Position numbers and translations under genes: made by a program. The notes beneath the pieces are model-generated. The model searched no databases. It had not been told where the DNA came from and saw only the letters and a list, made by a program, of their open reading frames with translations. This document shows, one piece after another, positions 56,120 to 61,385 of a stretch of DNA of 64,000 bases. Positions within the stretch are counted from its first letter, which is position 1. Each line of letters starts with the position of its first letter. Source of the stretch: Nymphaea colorata (Eukaryota > Streptophyta > Magnoliopsida > Nymphaeales > Nymphaeaceae). The stretch lies in contig NC_045149.1 in NCBI RefSeq assembly GCF_008831285.2, forward strand, positions 12,982,629-13,046,628, read 5' to 3'.

Positions 56120-58170
56120 AATACATAAAAGAGTAACGTGTCAGCCTACATATTGCATTAGTGCATTCAGATCCATACCAGATTTCATTTGAGTGCACAA
56201 ATTTCATGACAGATGCATATTTGGTAATAGATTTAGCATCAAGTAAATGTGAACCTAAGTCACAGTGGTACGTGGGGGAGGCCCACATACCCTTACCGGT
56301 GTACCGGTAAGGCAAAACCGGTAGGAGAGTATGACTGGGTACGTTTGGATCGGTTCCGACTGGTCTCGGGTAGAAACCGATCCAAACCACAAAAAAACAT
56401 TGTCTTAGTCCATTTATGTTTTTTTTTATGAGATTATATGTAGGAACTATGAAAGGAACATTGTCTTAATGATGTGATGATATCAATTTTGTTTTTTGGA
56501 ATTAAAAATATATAATTATCGCCGTACCAAGATTGGCGAAGACGCCATACCTGTACCCGCTTCCCCGTACCGTACCTATGTGACATAGATGTGAACATGT
56601 TTGCTATAGGATGGAAAACAGGGAAAAACATCAGAGTTCATTTGACCATTATCTAACACAGCAAATAAAAACTACAGAGTGTGGCTGCCCATGCCAACAG
56701 CATGCAATAGAGAAAGAGTTCTTTCGTATAACCCCTTCCCTCTTTTTTTCTATCTTTTATTACAAAAAACTGATGAAATCAGTTTCAGTTCACATTATCC
56801 AAGCCTGATTTCTGGACGAAAAGCCTCTGCACCTTTGACTGAATCAGATGTGCACTCAGGAACAGAATATTCAGGTGCCAATGCAGTTAACATGTTTCTT
56901 ACCCCACATCCACACCTGGGTTGTGTACTGTCAACTGTGTTAAGTAGGGTGCGGTAGTCCATATGAAGGACCTGTGGGACTTAACACTGAGGATCTTGGG
57001 TGCTACTGTTGTAACTCGATATGATTGTTGTAATTTACATTTGTAACCTCTTTTTTTTTTTCATTTTGGTGGTTTATGCTTTCAGGAAGTTGAGAAAGAT
57101 GTGAAAGCGCGAACAAAAGGTGAAATGGGAGCTGCTAAGTCACTTTGTACGCCGTTTGATCAGATGCCTCTTCCTGAAGGTATTACATCATTCATACAAA
57201 GTCACATATATGACCATATGGACTTGCATGTATAATATACTGTTGGATTTCCCATGTAGCTTTAAATGTCATCATCATCTGCATGAAATTGGCTCTTGTT
57301 CTTTCTTTGGTCATTTCACAAGGAATGGTGTGACAAGACTTAGGATCGTTTTGTTTCAAATAGCTGGTTGTCCTCTCTGTATTTCAAAGGGCCATTCAAC
57401 AAATACTTTTGGTTCTTCCTGGGCACACTGGAATCAATAAACCCTTCTTTGCCGACAGTTTGTTCAATATGCTCATGTCTTTTAGAAAGTATTACTTGTT
57501 TTGACCTCTAAAAGTCCATTTGACCATTACACGTTTATGCTTTTTTTACACTTACTGTTGCTTTCTGGTTTACATGTACATGCACGCTTGCAATTTAAAA
57601 AAACTTGGATTTTCACAAAAAAAGTTGAAATTTTAATACATTTCATTTCTTTTCTTTTGCACAGAAAACATTGTTTTGCCAATGTATCTTTTATCCTTTG
57701 ATTGCCTCTGGGACTTCATTTTCTTTTTCTTTTTTTTAAACAGTAGCGTGTTCCAGTTTTGGTAGGTTTTAGTTTTCTTCTATTAGGTAGGGCATGTCTA
57801 TTTGCAACATGTCTATGCTTTTATGTTGGCGAAAAAAAAAAATTCAATTTTCTGCCGTTACTAGGATATCATATATAGACGCATAAATATGTCAGTTTAA
57901 CTCAGATAAATTTCTTTGTTATAGTGCTTAGTCTGATCATAAGGACGATAATGATGATGGTTGTTGACTGGCATAAGAGTTTTCCTTTATTTCTTTAATT
58001 ATAGCCATTTGTGGTTTTATCCACAATTTTCTGTTTATAAAATTCTTTATGTATATTGAAGTTCTGGATTTATTGTTTCTTTGTGCTTCTTCCCTCTTTT
58101 GTTAGGTACACTTTGCTTTGCATCAGGTAAACCGGCCAAGATATGGACCTACTGGGGAAGAAGTTACTGA
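18057..58170 (+). CDS. Proline-tRNA ligase, cytosolic (class II aminoacyl-tRNA synthetase)
   Basis: It charges tRNA-Pro with proline using ATP, in the cytosol. Twelve exons, all with GT-AG borders and matching phases, join to 531 codons: 18057-18162, 18275-18360, 18465-18557, 26078-26194, 27482-27669, 28912-28978, 39010-39132, 39275-39427, 49337-49621, 51466-51684, 57086-57179, 58106-58170. Residues 1-45 are Lys-rich and show no transit peptide. Motif 1 lies around 75-115, the proline-recognition TSE at 155-157, motif 2 RWE at 186-188 with REFLWQEGH at 199-207, [11 protein letters not shown] at 272-282, and motif 3 [13 protein letters not shown] at 320-332. The anticodon-binding domain is about 333-435, and the eukaryote/archaeal-type C-terminal domain ends in GRSY. 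Length matches the plant cytosolic enzyme as I remember it (about 530). No frameshift or stop breaks the coding exons, so the gene looks functional. It is unusual only in its giant introns. Confidence 0.97.
18275..18360 (+). CDS. Proline-tRNA ligase exon 2
   Basis: Acceptor ttttccag|c. Encodes residues 36-64, the [12 protein letters not shown] linker and the start of the catalytic core ([10 protein letters not shown]). Donor is gag|gtattg. Confidence 0.95.
18465..18557 (+). CDS. Proline-tRNA ligase exon 3
   Basis: Residues 65-95: [20 protein letters not shown] region, the motif 1 helix entry. The acceptor is ctgcag|gtg. The donor aaa|gtaagc opens the 7.5-kb third intron. Confidence 0.95.
18558..20044. 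other. Start of intron 3, no element recognised
   Basis: AT-rich intronic sequence. Short open frames here have no synthetase or transposon pattern. Confidence 0.6.
20045..21710 (-). pseudogene. hAT transposase remnant in intron 3
   Basis: The left terminus ctatgtcacatgggtgcgg (20045) matches the ends of the small hAT elements at 29175 and 42934. Minus-strand frames then give the hAT C-terminal dimerisation pattern '[19 protein letters not shown]...' and '[14 protein letters not shown]' (20702-20517), an upstream block with '[20 protein letters not shown]' (21146-20859), and '[17 protein letters not shown]' around 21530, the hAT C.AH..DL...DI block. Stops and an internal duplication break it. 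The other terminus was not found, so the element is truncated or its right end has decayed. It may be a relative of the autonomous source of the small copies. Confidence 0.8.
21440..21707. repeat. 134-bp tandem duplication inside the hAT remnant
   Basis: Unit 21440-21573 is repeated at 21574-21707 with two substitutions by eye. 134 is not a multiple of three, so it shifts the transposase frame. The duplication is much younger than the decay of the element. Confidence 0.95.
22379..22610. repeat. Degenerate tandem repeat, about 55-60 bp, four units
   Basis: Repeats of 'agaatcctaggagacttcac...aaggatattaactacaacat' recur from 22379 to about 22610. The two middle units are nearly identical and the outer ones diverged. 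Preceded by a GA-rich tract (22251-22275). No coding role seen. Confidence 0.8.
22620..23531. other. Intron 3 sequence without recognised feature
   Basis: AT-rich and then mixed composition. A purely open frame on the minus strand is Phe/Ser-rich and looks like composition. No element ends found. Confidence 0.5.
23532..24268. mobile_element. MITE, PIF/Harbinger-like (TTA target duplication), copy 1
   Basis: 737 bp flanked by TTA on both sides (23529-23531 and 24269-24271). Terminal inverted repeats are caacctgtttggatggaggg and, reverse complement of the right end, ggctatgtttcgatggaggg. A 3-bp TTA/TAA duplication with short inverted ends suggests PIF/Harbinger. An internal 50-bp imperfect duplication (gtatta.ggat.atattgtaaa) lies at about 23995-24090. 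No transposase. It shares termini with 53731-54503. Confidence 0.75.
24780..25657. repeat. 24-bp direct repeats bracketing an inverted-repeat element
   Basis: The identical 24-mer beginning cttattatcccataacttg lies at 24780-24803 and 25634-25657, with weaker similarity just before it (aca.cattct). The pair sits 33 bp outside and 84 bp beyond the element at 24837-25549. Confidence 0.85.
24837..25549. mobile_element. Terminal-inverted-repeat element, family 'cattgtcaca'
   Basis: 713 bp. The left end cattgtcacaaatatcgcgt pairs with the reverse complement of the right end cattgtcacatatatcgtgt (18 of 20). The same termini occur at 29081, 29837 and 40774, where the last carries hAT transposase, so hAT is the best guess. 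No clear flanking duplication. AT-rich with no coding sequence. Confidence 0.7.
26078..26194 (+). CDS. Proline-tRNA ligase exon 4
   Basis: Residues 96-134, with [10 protein letters not shown] (motif 1 strand) and [14 protein letters not shown]. Acceptor is tttctag|gac and donor gag|gtgaag. Confidence 0.96.
27482..27669 (+). CDS. Proline-tRNA ligase exon 5
   Basis: Residues 135-197: AWVTKSG, the proline-binding RPTSET loop and motif 2 [10 protein letters not shown]. Acceptor is gattcag|gta. It ends inside an Arg codon (ag|gtcagt), completed by exon 6. Confidence 0.96.
27769..28297. mobile_element. Decayed small hAT-like element with internal duplication
   Basis: The right end (accgg.atgggcacccgcatccgtacctatgtgggcatag, near 28258-28297) matches the right end of the element at 42934-43375. 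The left end ctatgtccaataggtgtagg resembles its inverse. No flanking 8-bp duplication. The middle contains a G run of 13 (27937-27949) and two 74-bp-scale direct copies of a 'gggaagcagagcc...cttcctattcatctctctc' unit (28041-28114, 28115-28203) ending in (AT)n. Confidence 0.5.
28440..28504 (-). mobile_element. hAT terminus fragment
   Basis: In reverse complement this reads gtaagtcacatgggtacttc, then aataaggtccacgtac, and is nearly the same as the left 55 bp of the element at 42934. It is an isolated end, opposite in orientation to the neighbouring fragment ending at 28297. Confidence 0.7.
28912..28978 (+). CDS. Proline-tRNA ligase exon 6
   Basis: 67 bp encoding [20 protein letters not shown] and EE, the motif 2 loop. 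The donor gag|gtagaa opens the 10-kb sixth intron, which hosts the young copia element. Confidence 0.95.
29081..29837. mobile_element. Terminal-inverted-repeat element hosting a nested hAT
   Basis: Left end cattgtcacaaatatc and right end gatatt-like 'caatatttgtgacaatg' are inverse copies, as in the element at 24837-25549. Flanks show no clear duplication. The 334-bp hAT at 29175-29508 sits inside near its left end. The remaining 420 bp is A/T-rich and non-coding. Confidence 0.65.
29175..29508. mobile_element. Small non-autonomous hAT element (copy 2)
   Basis: 334 bp with a perfect 8-bp target duplication gttaaatc (29167-29174 and 29509-29516). Ends are ctatgttacctgggtgc and, reverse complement of the right, ctatgtcacctaagtgc. 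Subterminal GCACC/GCACCC units are fewer than in the copy at 15565. The motif gcacctaatttttttt near the right end is shared with that copy. Confidence 0.92.
29838..32371. other. Intron 6 sequence, mostly unrecognised
   Basis: No coding sequence or paired termini found. Holds a run of 18 C (31449-31466) followed by (CA)n and (AT/TG)n, and a 58-bp tandem duplication (31501-31558, 31559-31614) of a 'tgtgttcatccttccaagg...' unit. Homopolymer C runs of this length are sequencing weak points. Confidence 0.6.
32600..32633. promoter_or_regulatory. Palindrome of two inverted MSA-type (AACGG) elements in LTR U3
   Basis: A perfect inverted repeat with 16-bp arms and a 2-base TT centre. Each arm contains cccaacggcta, an exact fit to the mitosis-specific activator consensus YCYAACGGYYA recognised by three-repeat MYB factors (32603-32613 on +, 32620-32630 on -). 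It ends 33 bp upstream of the TATA box, a normal activator position. The motif match is seen; cell-cycle control is inferred. Confidence 0.7.
32666..32673 (+). promoter_or_regulatory. TATA box of copia 5' LTR
   Basis: tataaata in ctctataaatagggc, a strong plant TATA context. The same box lies at 37563-37570 in the 3' LTR, where it could drive transcription outward into intron 6 in the sense direction of the synthetase. Confidence 0.75.
32850..32862 (+). other. Primer binding site (initiator Met-tRNA)
   Basis: tggtatcagagcc immediately follows the 5' LTR, complementary to the 3' end of plant initiator tRNA-Met. It primes minus-strand DNA synthesis. Confidence 0.95.
33178..33810 (+). pseudogene. 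Copia gag, N-terminal part, broken
   Basis: Start ATG at 33178 gives [20 protein letters not shown] and on through W-A-R-T-M-E, the usual copia Gag opening. A TAA at 33307-33309 stops it after 43 codons. The same frame reopens at once and continues with the UBN2-type Gag region ([42 protein letters not shown]). A perfect 8-bp tandem duplication (33795-33802, 33803-33810) then shifts the frame and ends it at 33810. Confidence 0.93.
33807..35051 (+). pseudogene. Copia Gag end, protease and integrase N-terminal half
   Basis: Continues in the frame after the 8-bp duplication. Zinc knuckle [14 protein letters not shown] sits near 33973-34014, the protease active site [12 protein letters not shown] near 34198, the integrase zinc site WHQRLGHSN...CNDCIKAK (34600-34700), and core VHSDVWGP and [10 protein letters not shown]. 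At 34953-34972 the usual RSDNGGEF block reads RSGSGGEF, so the second catalytic Asp is Gly here. The frame ends at TAA 35049-35051, inside the conserved PNTP.QNGVAER block. Confidence 0.94.
35052..37259 (+). pseudogene. Copia integrase C-terminal part, reverse transcriptase and RNase H
   Basis: Same frame as the preceding segment, open to TAA 37257-37259. It begins with [20 protein letters not shown], then [17 protein letters not shown]. The reverse transcriptase has [31 protein letters not shown] and the active-site LLYVDDM (about 36310-36330). RNase H has [43 protein letters not shown] and [16 protein letters not shown]. All catalytic blocks after the integrase look intact. It is not a separate gene, since its first Met is internal to the polyprotein. 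Confidence 0.95.
37260..37272 (+). other. Polypurine tract of young copia element
   Basis: Purine run gtttgaggggggg directly before the 3' LTR, the primer for plus-strand DNA synthesis. Confidence 0.9.
37273..37746 (+). repeat. 3' LTR of young copia element
   Basis: 474 bp, matching the 5' LTR except for one TA unit / T-run difference near 37355-37372. It carries the same palindrome (37497-37530) and TATA box (37563-37570). Confidence 0.97.
37752..39009. other. Intron 6 end, no gene recognised
   Basis: AT-rich. At 38881-38905 a fragment (caggtgcgccacccgtgtga then cttag) matches the right end of the small hAT family, with no partner end found. Ends at the acceptor of exon 7. Confidence 0.6.
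39010..39132 (+). CDS. Proline-tRNA ligase exon 7
   Basis: Residues 220-260: [20 protein letters not shown] and [12 protein letters not shown]. Acceptor is ttctacag|gtt and donor gag|gtatta. Confidence 0.96.
39275..39427 (+). CDS. Proline-tRNA ligase exon 8
   Basis: Residues 261-311: [20 protein letters not shown], the segment contacting the adenylate and proline, then [13 protein letters not shown]. Acceptor is cttttag|gca. The donor tcg|gtaatg opens the 9.9-kb eighth intron. Confidence 0.96.
39428..40773. other. Start of intron 8, nothing recognised
   Basis: T-rich intronic sequence without element termini or coding patterns. Confidence 0.6.
41443..42877 (-). pseudogene. hAT transposase remnant
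   Basis: Minus-strand blocks in hAT order: '[16 protein letters not shown]' after a decayed zinc-finger region (about 42780), '[12 protein letters not shown]' (about 42600), and '[15 protein letters not shown]' near 42070, the hAT C.AHC.DL.L.DI block. Then come '[24 protein letters not shown]...FW' (41890-41750) and '[34 protein letters not shown]' in two halves (41610-41510). The C-terminal dimerisation block was not found. Multiple stops and frame changes make it non-functional. Confidence 0.85.
42934..43375. mobile_element. Small non-autonomous hAT element (copy 3), GTACCC type
   Basis: 442 bp with a perfect 8-bp target duplication cttttagg (42926-42933 and 43376-43383). Left end ctaagtcacatgggtac; reverse complement of the right end ctgtcacataggtatggg. 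Subterminal zones carry CGTACCCGTACCC-type units where other copies have GCACCC. Inserted beside the transposase remnant of the larger hAT. Confidence 0.92.
44615..45712. other. Intron 8 sequence, GC-richer than surroundings
   Basis: From about 44880 to the solo LTR, and again from 47910 to about 48830, base composition is markedly richer in G and C than the rest of the intron. The two parts look like one older insertion split by the LTR. No protein pattern recognised. Confidence 0.4.
45713..47904 (+). mobile_element. Solo LTR, 2.2 kb, probably Ty3/gypsy chromovirus type
   Basis: Begins tgtaacgctcg and ends gggtgtgaca, the style of plant Tekay/Del-like long LTRs. Flanked by a perfect 5-bp duplication gctag (45708-45712, 47905-47909). 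The interior has a CT-rich leader-like zone (45940-46290) and no polyprotein, so it is a solo LTR left by recombination. An open frame at 46300-46716 has no recognisable protein pattern. A related, inverted, truncated copy is at about 2510-4650. Family assignment rests on end sequences only. Confidence 0.8.
47910..49336. other. End of intron 8
   Basis: The GC-richer first half includes a 39-bp tandem repeat (48652-48690, 48691-48729; 'gacaacc.catgaagaa.ttgg' core). The second half is T-rich, leading to the exon 9 acceptor. Confidence 0.6.
49337..49621 (+). CDS. Proline-tRNA ligase exon 9
   Basis: The longest exon, residues 312-406. It holds motif 3 ([20 protein letters not shown]) and most of the anticodon-binding domain ([15 protein letters not shown] through [15 protein letters not shown]). 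Acceptor is taccag|att and donor cag|gtacta. Confidence 0.96.
49622..51465. other. Intron 9 with hAT-like fragments and (AT)n
   Basis: At about 49928-50216 a left-end-like 'ctgtcacatgagcatgg', an internal 'acatgggtgcag' and a right-end-like 'ggcacccatgtcaacag' suggest a degenerate small hAT around an (AT)n tract (50006-50047). No target duplication was found. The remainder is AT-rich with no feature. Confidence 0.4.
51466..51684 (+). CDS. Proline-tRNA ligase exon 10
   Basis: Residues 407-479: end of the anticodon-binding domain and the start of the C-terminal domain (LAPWCDE). Acceptor is catccag|gtc. The donor gag-atg|gtaatc leaves Met479 at a position I recall as acidic in relatives. Confidence 0.94.
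51685..53514. other. Intron 10, first part
   Basis: AT-rich. A 44-bp segment (gttaatgtttgggaaatac.ttcctaataaaaactt) is repeated 72 bp apart at 52224-52267 and 52296-52339. No coding pattern. Confidence 0.6.
53515..54880. mobile_element. Degenerate hAT-like element hosting a MITE
   Basis: The left part ctgtcatatagttgtgggtg and following 'gcggtatgtagcaag...gggtgcaggtgcgg' align with the left end of the hAT remnant at 20045. The right part 'gcacccacacctgcacc...cactcatgtgacttag' is a family-type right end. Flanking 8-mers do not match, so the pairing is tentative. A Harbinger-like MITE lies inside. Confidence 0.45.
53731..54503. mobile_element. MITE, PIF/Harbinger-like (TAA target duplication), copy 2
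   Basis: 773 bp flanked by TAA on both sides (53728-53730, 54504-54506). Ends are cgccctgtttggatg and, reverse complement of the right, caccttgtttggatg. Termini and the pyrimidine-rich zone near the right end (ttcctttccctccctctcc) match the copy at 23532-24268. No transposase. Confidence 0.75.
54881..56246. other. Intron 10, middle part
   Basis: No gene. Contains a CA-rich tract (about 55431-55490), repeated 'ctagt' words near 55740-55880 and (AT)n at 56078-56117. No element ends paired. Confidence 0.6.
56255..56588. mobile_element. Small non-autonomous hAT element (copy 4), GTACC type
   Basis: 334 bp with a perfect 8-bp target duplication atgtgaac (56247-56254 and 56589-56596). Left end ctaagtcacagtggtacgtg; reverse complement of the right end ctatgtcacataggtacgg. 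GTACC-type subterminal units occur at both ends, and ACCGGT inverted words inside. No coding sequence. Confidence 0.92.
57086..57179 (+). CDS. Proline-tRNA ligase exon 11
   Basis: Residues 480-510: [20 protein letters not shown], then CTPFDQ. Acceptor is gctttcag|gaa. The donor gaag|gtatta splits a Gly codon. Confidence 0.95.
57180..58105. other. Intron 11
   Basis: T-rich plant intron between the two halves of Gly511. Nothing else recognised. Confidence 0.9.
58106..58170 (+). CDS. Proline-tRNA ligase exon 12 (last coding exon)
   Basis: Acceptor tgttag|gta. Encodes [20 protein letters not shown] and the TGA at 58168-58170. The terminal GRSY is the conserved C-terminus of eukaryotic/archaeal-type prolyl-tRNA synthetases. 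Confidence 0.96.
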
Positions 58171-58380
58171 GTCAGGTATCTGATTATAAGCGTAACAATG
58201 TTTCATTTTTAGACACTTGAAATACAGCTTATAAAATGTTGAAAACATGTTTATACAGGTTTTGCTGTATATTGCATGGTATTGGTATCCTCCAGGATGT
58301 GATATAAGATTGTGCCTGAAATTGCTTGTTGTGGAGTTGACAAGGCATCGTTGAAGCTGTGGTCAGCAGTAAGCCAATTT
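58171..58380 (+). other. Probable 3' UTR, possibly with an intron
   Basis: Follows the synthetase stop. A donor-like cag|gtatctg at 58175/58176 and an acceptor-like tcctccag|g at 58295/58296 would remove 120 bp of T-rich sequence. This is inference from splice-site look-alikes. I could not place a polyadenylation site. Confidence 0.35.
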
Positions 58381-60474
58381 TTTAAACCGTTTTCTTTTTT
58401 GTCTTGATGATGGGGTTTTGATTAAACCAATTAAAAGTTTTTTCTTGATGTTGGGATACATCACTGATTCCATTATTGACCTAATTGAAAATATTCGTCC
58501 GTTTGAATGAGAAAATGTTGTTTTAGCGCTTTCTCTGCTTTTGTTAAGGACGCTTGACCATGTTTACTTGTTTCATGGGATGTCTGATGTTTGGAGGATT
58601 AGTTTGGATATGGATGTCCCACCATATTCTTTTCCTAATACCTATTCTTAAGCTCATTGTTGACATCTTGCCATCAGAGCCTCTTTTGGGTACACAAACT
58701 TTACCTTGTTCTTAATGTTTTGGAACACGATCTGATAGACCATGTCTGCTCGAATATGCAAATATTTTCTGTTTACCAACATTGAACGTAATGGTACTTT
58801 TTATGCATTCTAATTGTCAAATATTATATCAAGCATGTGATTTCCCATCATTCTTTTAATTGGCAGTGGATGTAGATGTGACATATTTTTTTACTTACCA
58901 ACATTGTACGTAATGGTAGGTTTTGTGTATTCCAACTGTCAAGATTATATCTAAGTATGTGATCTTCCCATCTTTCTTTCAATTGGTGAATGTTGAAGCT
59001 TTGTGTACCTGATATCTTCTGCGCGTTGTGATGACATTGTGATCGTAAAGCAATTCAAACTTTGCAACCGCCATTCTTTGATTTCGTTTCTTATATAAAC
59101 ATTTATCGATAAATGAAAAGGTGGAATACATCAATATTTGGACCTGAATTGGATCTGCTTGGTTGGATCGAGAATGCAAAACATGATCTTTTTTTTACCA
59201 ATGGGTCACTTCTCAGTTTAGTTGTCGGTCCTAAATCCAACATGGGTATAACATGATTTCATGTGAATATATTCATGTTGGACCCAGTTGGGTATTAGGA
59301 AACTCATGTCAGAGTTCCAATCCCATTTAAGGGATATAAGATTATGTTAGCTCTGAGAAACGACATAACCTACTGGATCCGAATTTATTACAGTCCTAGA
59401 CCCTTCCCCTTGCAATTCTCCAAGCAAAAAAAGGGCGAAATGCCTAAGTAATCATGCATTAAGGTGACAAGTTCCAATTCATGTGTACTTATTTTTTCCA
59501 TGCAATAACATATCAAATTTTATGTTTGTGCGGTCATGGTGAAGACCAAAATTTTCAAAAAAATTTGGGACTAGTCGGGCTAACCAGTGAAGTGGTCATC
59601 CTTTCCTCGGCGTGAAGGAGAATTCTCTTTTGCTTCTTTGTTGCCTCGTATTCAGGTGTCTTCCAATCTGAATCATTTGGGCAATCGTGTGAATGAGATT
59701 CAATCACTTGGAGTGCTAAGACATGCATAAAATTCAAATATGCCTTGGGATAAAACGGCTTCATTATTTTCATTCTCATGCTTTGTTAAGAAATCCTCCA
59801 AACTTTTTGAGCGTGAATTTATAAAATTTTCTGAATAACAATGTGGAAAAATGATGATACAAGTGGTGTGCGAGTGTTCAACACAGTGTTCAATGGTGAG
59901 AAATGATAGATACATTTTTGAAATACAAATACTAGCAGATAGTAATTCCAAAGAACGGCTGCTAGGGGATTGGGCCTTGATGCTGTTATTAGTAAAAAAA
60001 AATGAGAGGATATGTACAGCAAGAAATGGGACAACCAAAGTGATCCTATTCCTTAGAAGCAAGAAATGCAAAATTTTTGGAGCATGCCACCTTCTTATAG
60101 GAAGAAGTCTGTTCCCAACCTTATCGTAGTGTAGCCTCCATCATGTTTTTGCTAGCATCGTACGACAATGTCCTTTTACAAGTTTAAACTGACCAAATAG
60201 TTGAAAGTATCTAAAAACAAATTTGCGGACTATAATAGTATGGTTCCTTCCGATGTGGAGCATCTTCAAGTTGTAATTTGATGTAGATCACGGATATACC
60301 TCCACGTTCATCTTCCATTGTTTGTCATCCAAAAGATGGGATGAAACTAGGCAGTGCCTTCCCTATTATTTGTTCTAGGGTTAGGAAAGTTTTGGTTGAT
60401 GAACCTTGAGAAGGTTAGATAAGCTGCAAGTGCAGGAGCTCTTCCTGTTTTCTTTGTTGTGTAGGTCACCTCAT
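58381..60474. other. Downstream spacer, no gene recognised
   Basis: Mixed, AT-rich sequence. A short repeat pair near 58800-58830 and 58905-58940 ('acattg.acgtaatggta', 'caactgtcaa.attatat') is visible. No protein pattern on either strand. Confidence 0.5.
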
Positions 60475-61385
60475 TAAAATCATACTGCACTGTCTTTTCA
60501 TGTAACCATGTTCAAAATGAGGCCGTTTAGATGTTGCTTTCATCTTATTTTGAGAGTTCTCGTAAGATAAGCTGCAACTTCACCGATTCTATCATCTTAT
60601 CCACAAACTCTGTCAGCTTATCCGCCTTTGCTTTATTTCCCAATTCCTTACTCTTTCGTTTTTTCTTAGAGCACACTCAAATGTCCCTTTTTCCCTTATT
60701 TTTTTGCATTTCCACCATTGCAACTAAACTACAAAATAAAAAAAACAATTAACAAAAACAAAATCCTAAATAGAGGAACAACAAATGATAGAGTAATTGG
60801 CAAGATCTCACCTAACTACCGAAAGCTACTTCCTTAAGTATTTGATGATAAGTTCCATTCTTCTATGTTCTCTCCAAGTCCTTGAAAAATAACTTCTATG
60901 CAAACAAAGGAGGAGTATTCCGAGGAGCATAGTGGAACCTCTTGCAAAGAGAATAAAGCATTGCACCTGACAGTGAATCAACAAAATGACATACGATAGA
61001 GATGTCCGTAGAAAGGGCAACTTATTGGCACCAATGACATAGTTGTCAAAGGAAAAGCAAACAAGGAGGATCAATTCCATTGGGATTGACTTGAGCGCAC
61101 ATAGTTAGGTTGGTCAACCATGAGTGTTCTCATGGTTTCAAACAATAAATCTCAGTGTTGGCATTCTATAACATTCCTTGTTTTCTTTAATATTATTATG
61201 GCATGGTGAACCTGCTACACCAAGACCAAATTTGCAGTTTGATCCAAGCAAAAAATGACCACACAACATTTTTGATATTTTGCAGCACATATTTAGATTG
61301 AAATAACCCATTCTGACAATAAAAATTACTACACCAACCAGCAACAACGAACAATCCTTTTTATGCATTGCTCATATGATTAGAC
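60475..61385. repeat. Long direct repeat, copy 1 (about 0.9 kb)
   Basis: Aligns without large gaps to 63071-64000 at an offset of about 2.6 kb. Shared landmarks include 'cttttcatgtaacc', 'catcttattttgagagt', 'agagcacactcaaatgt', 'ctaaatagaggaacaacaaa' and 'aaataacttctat'. Divergence is clear but moderate. It could be a pair of LTRs of an unrecognised element or a segmental duplication. No primer site or coding sequence was found between them. Confidence 0.85.
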
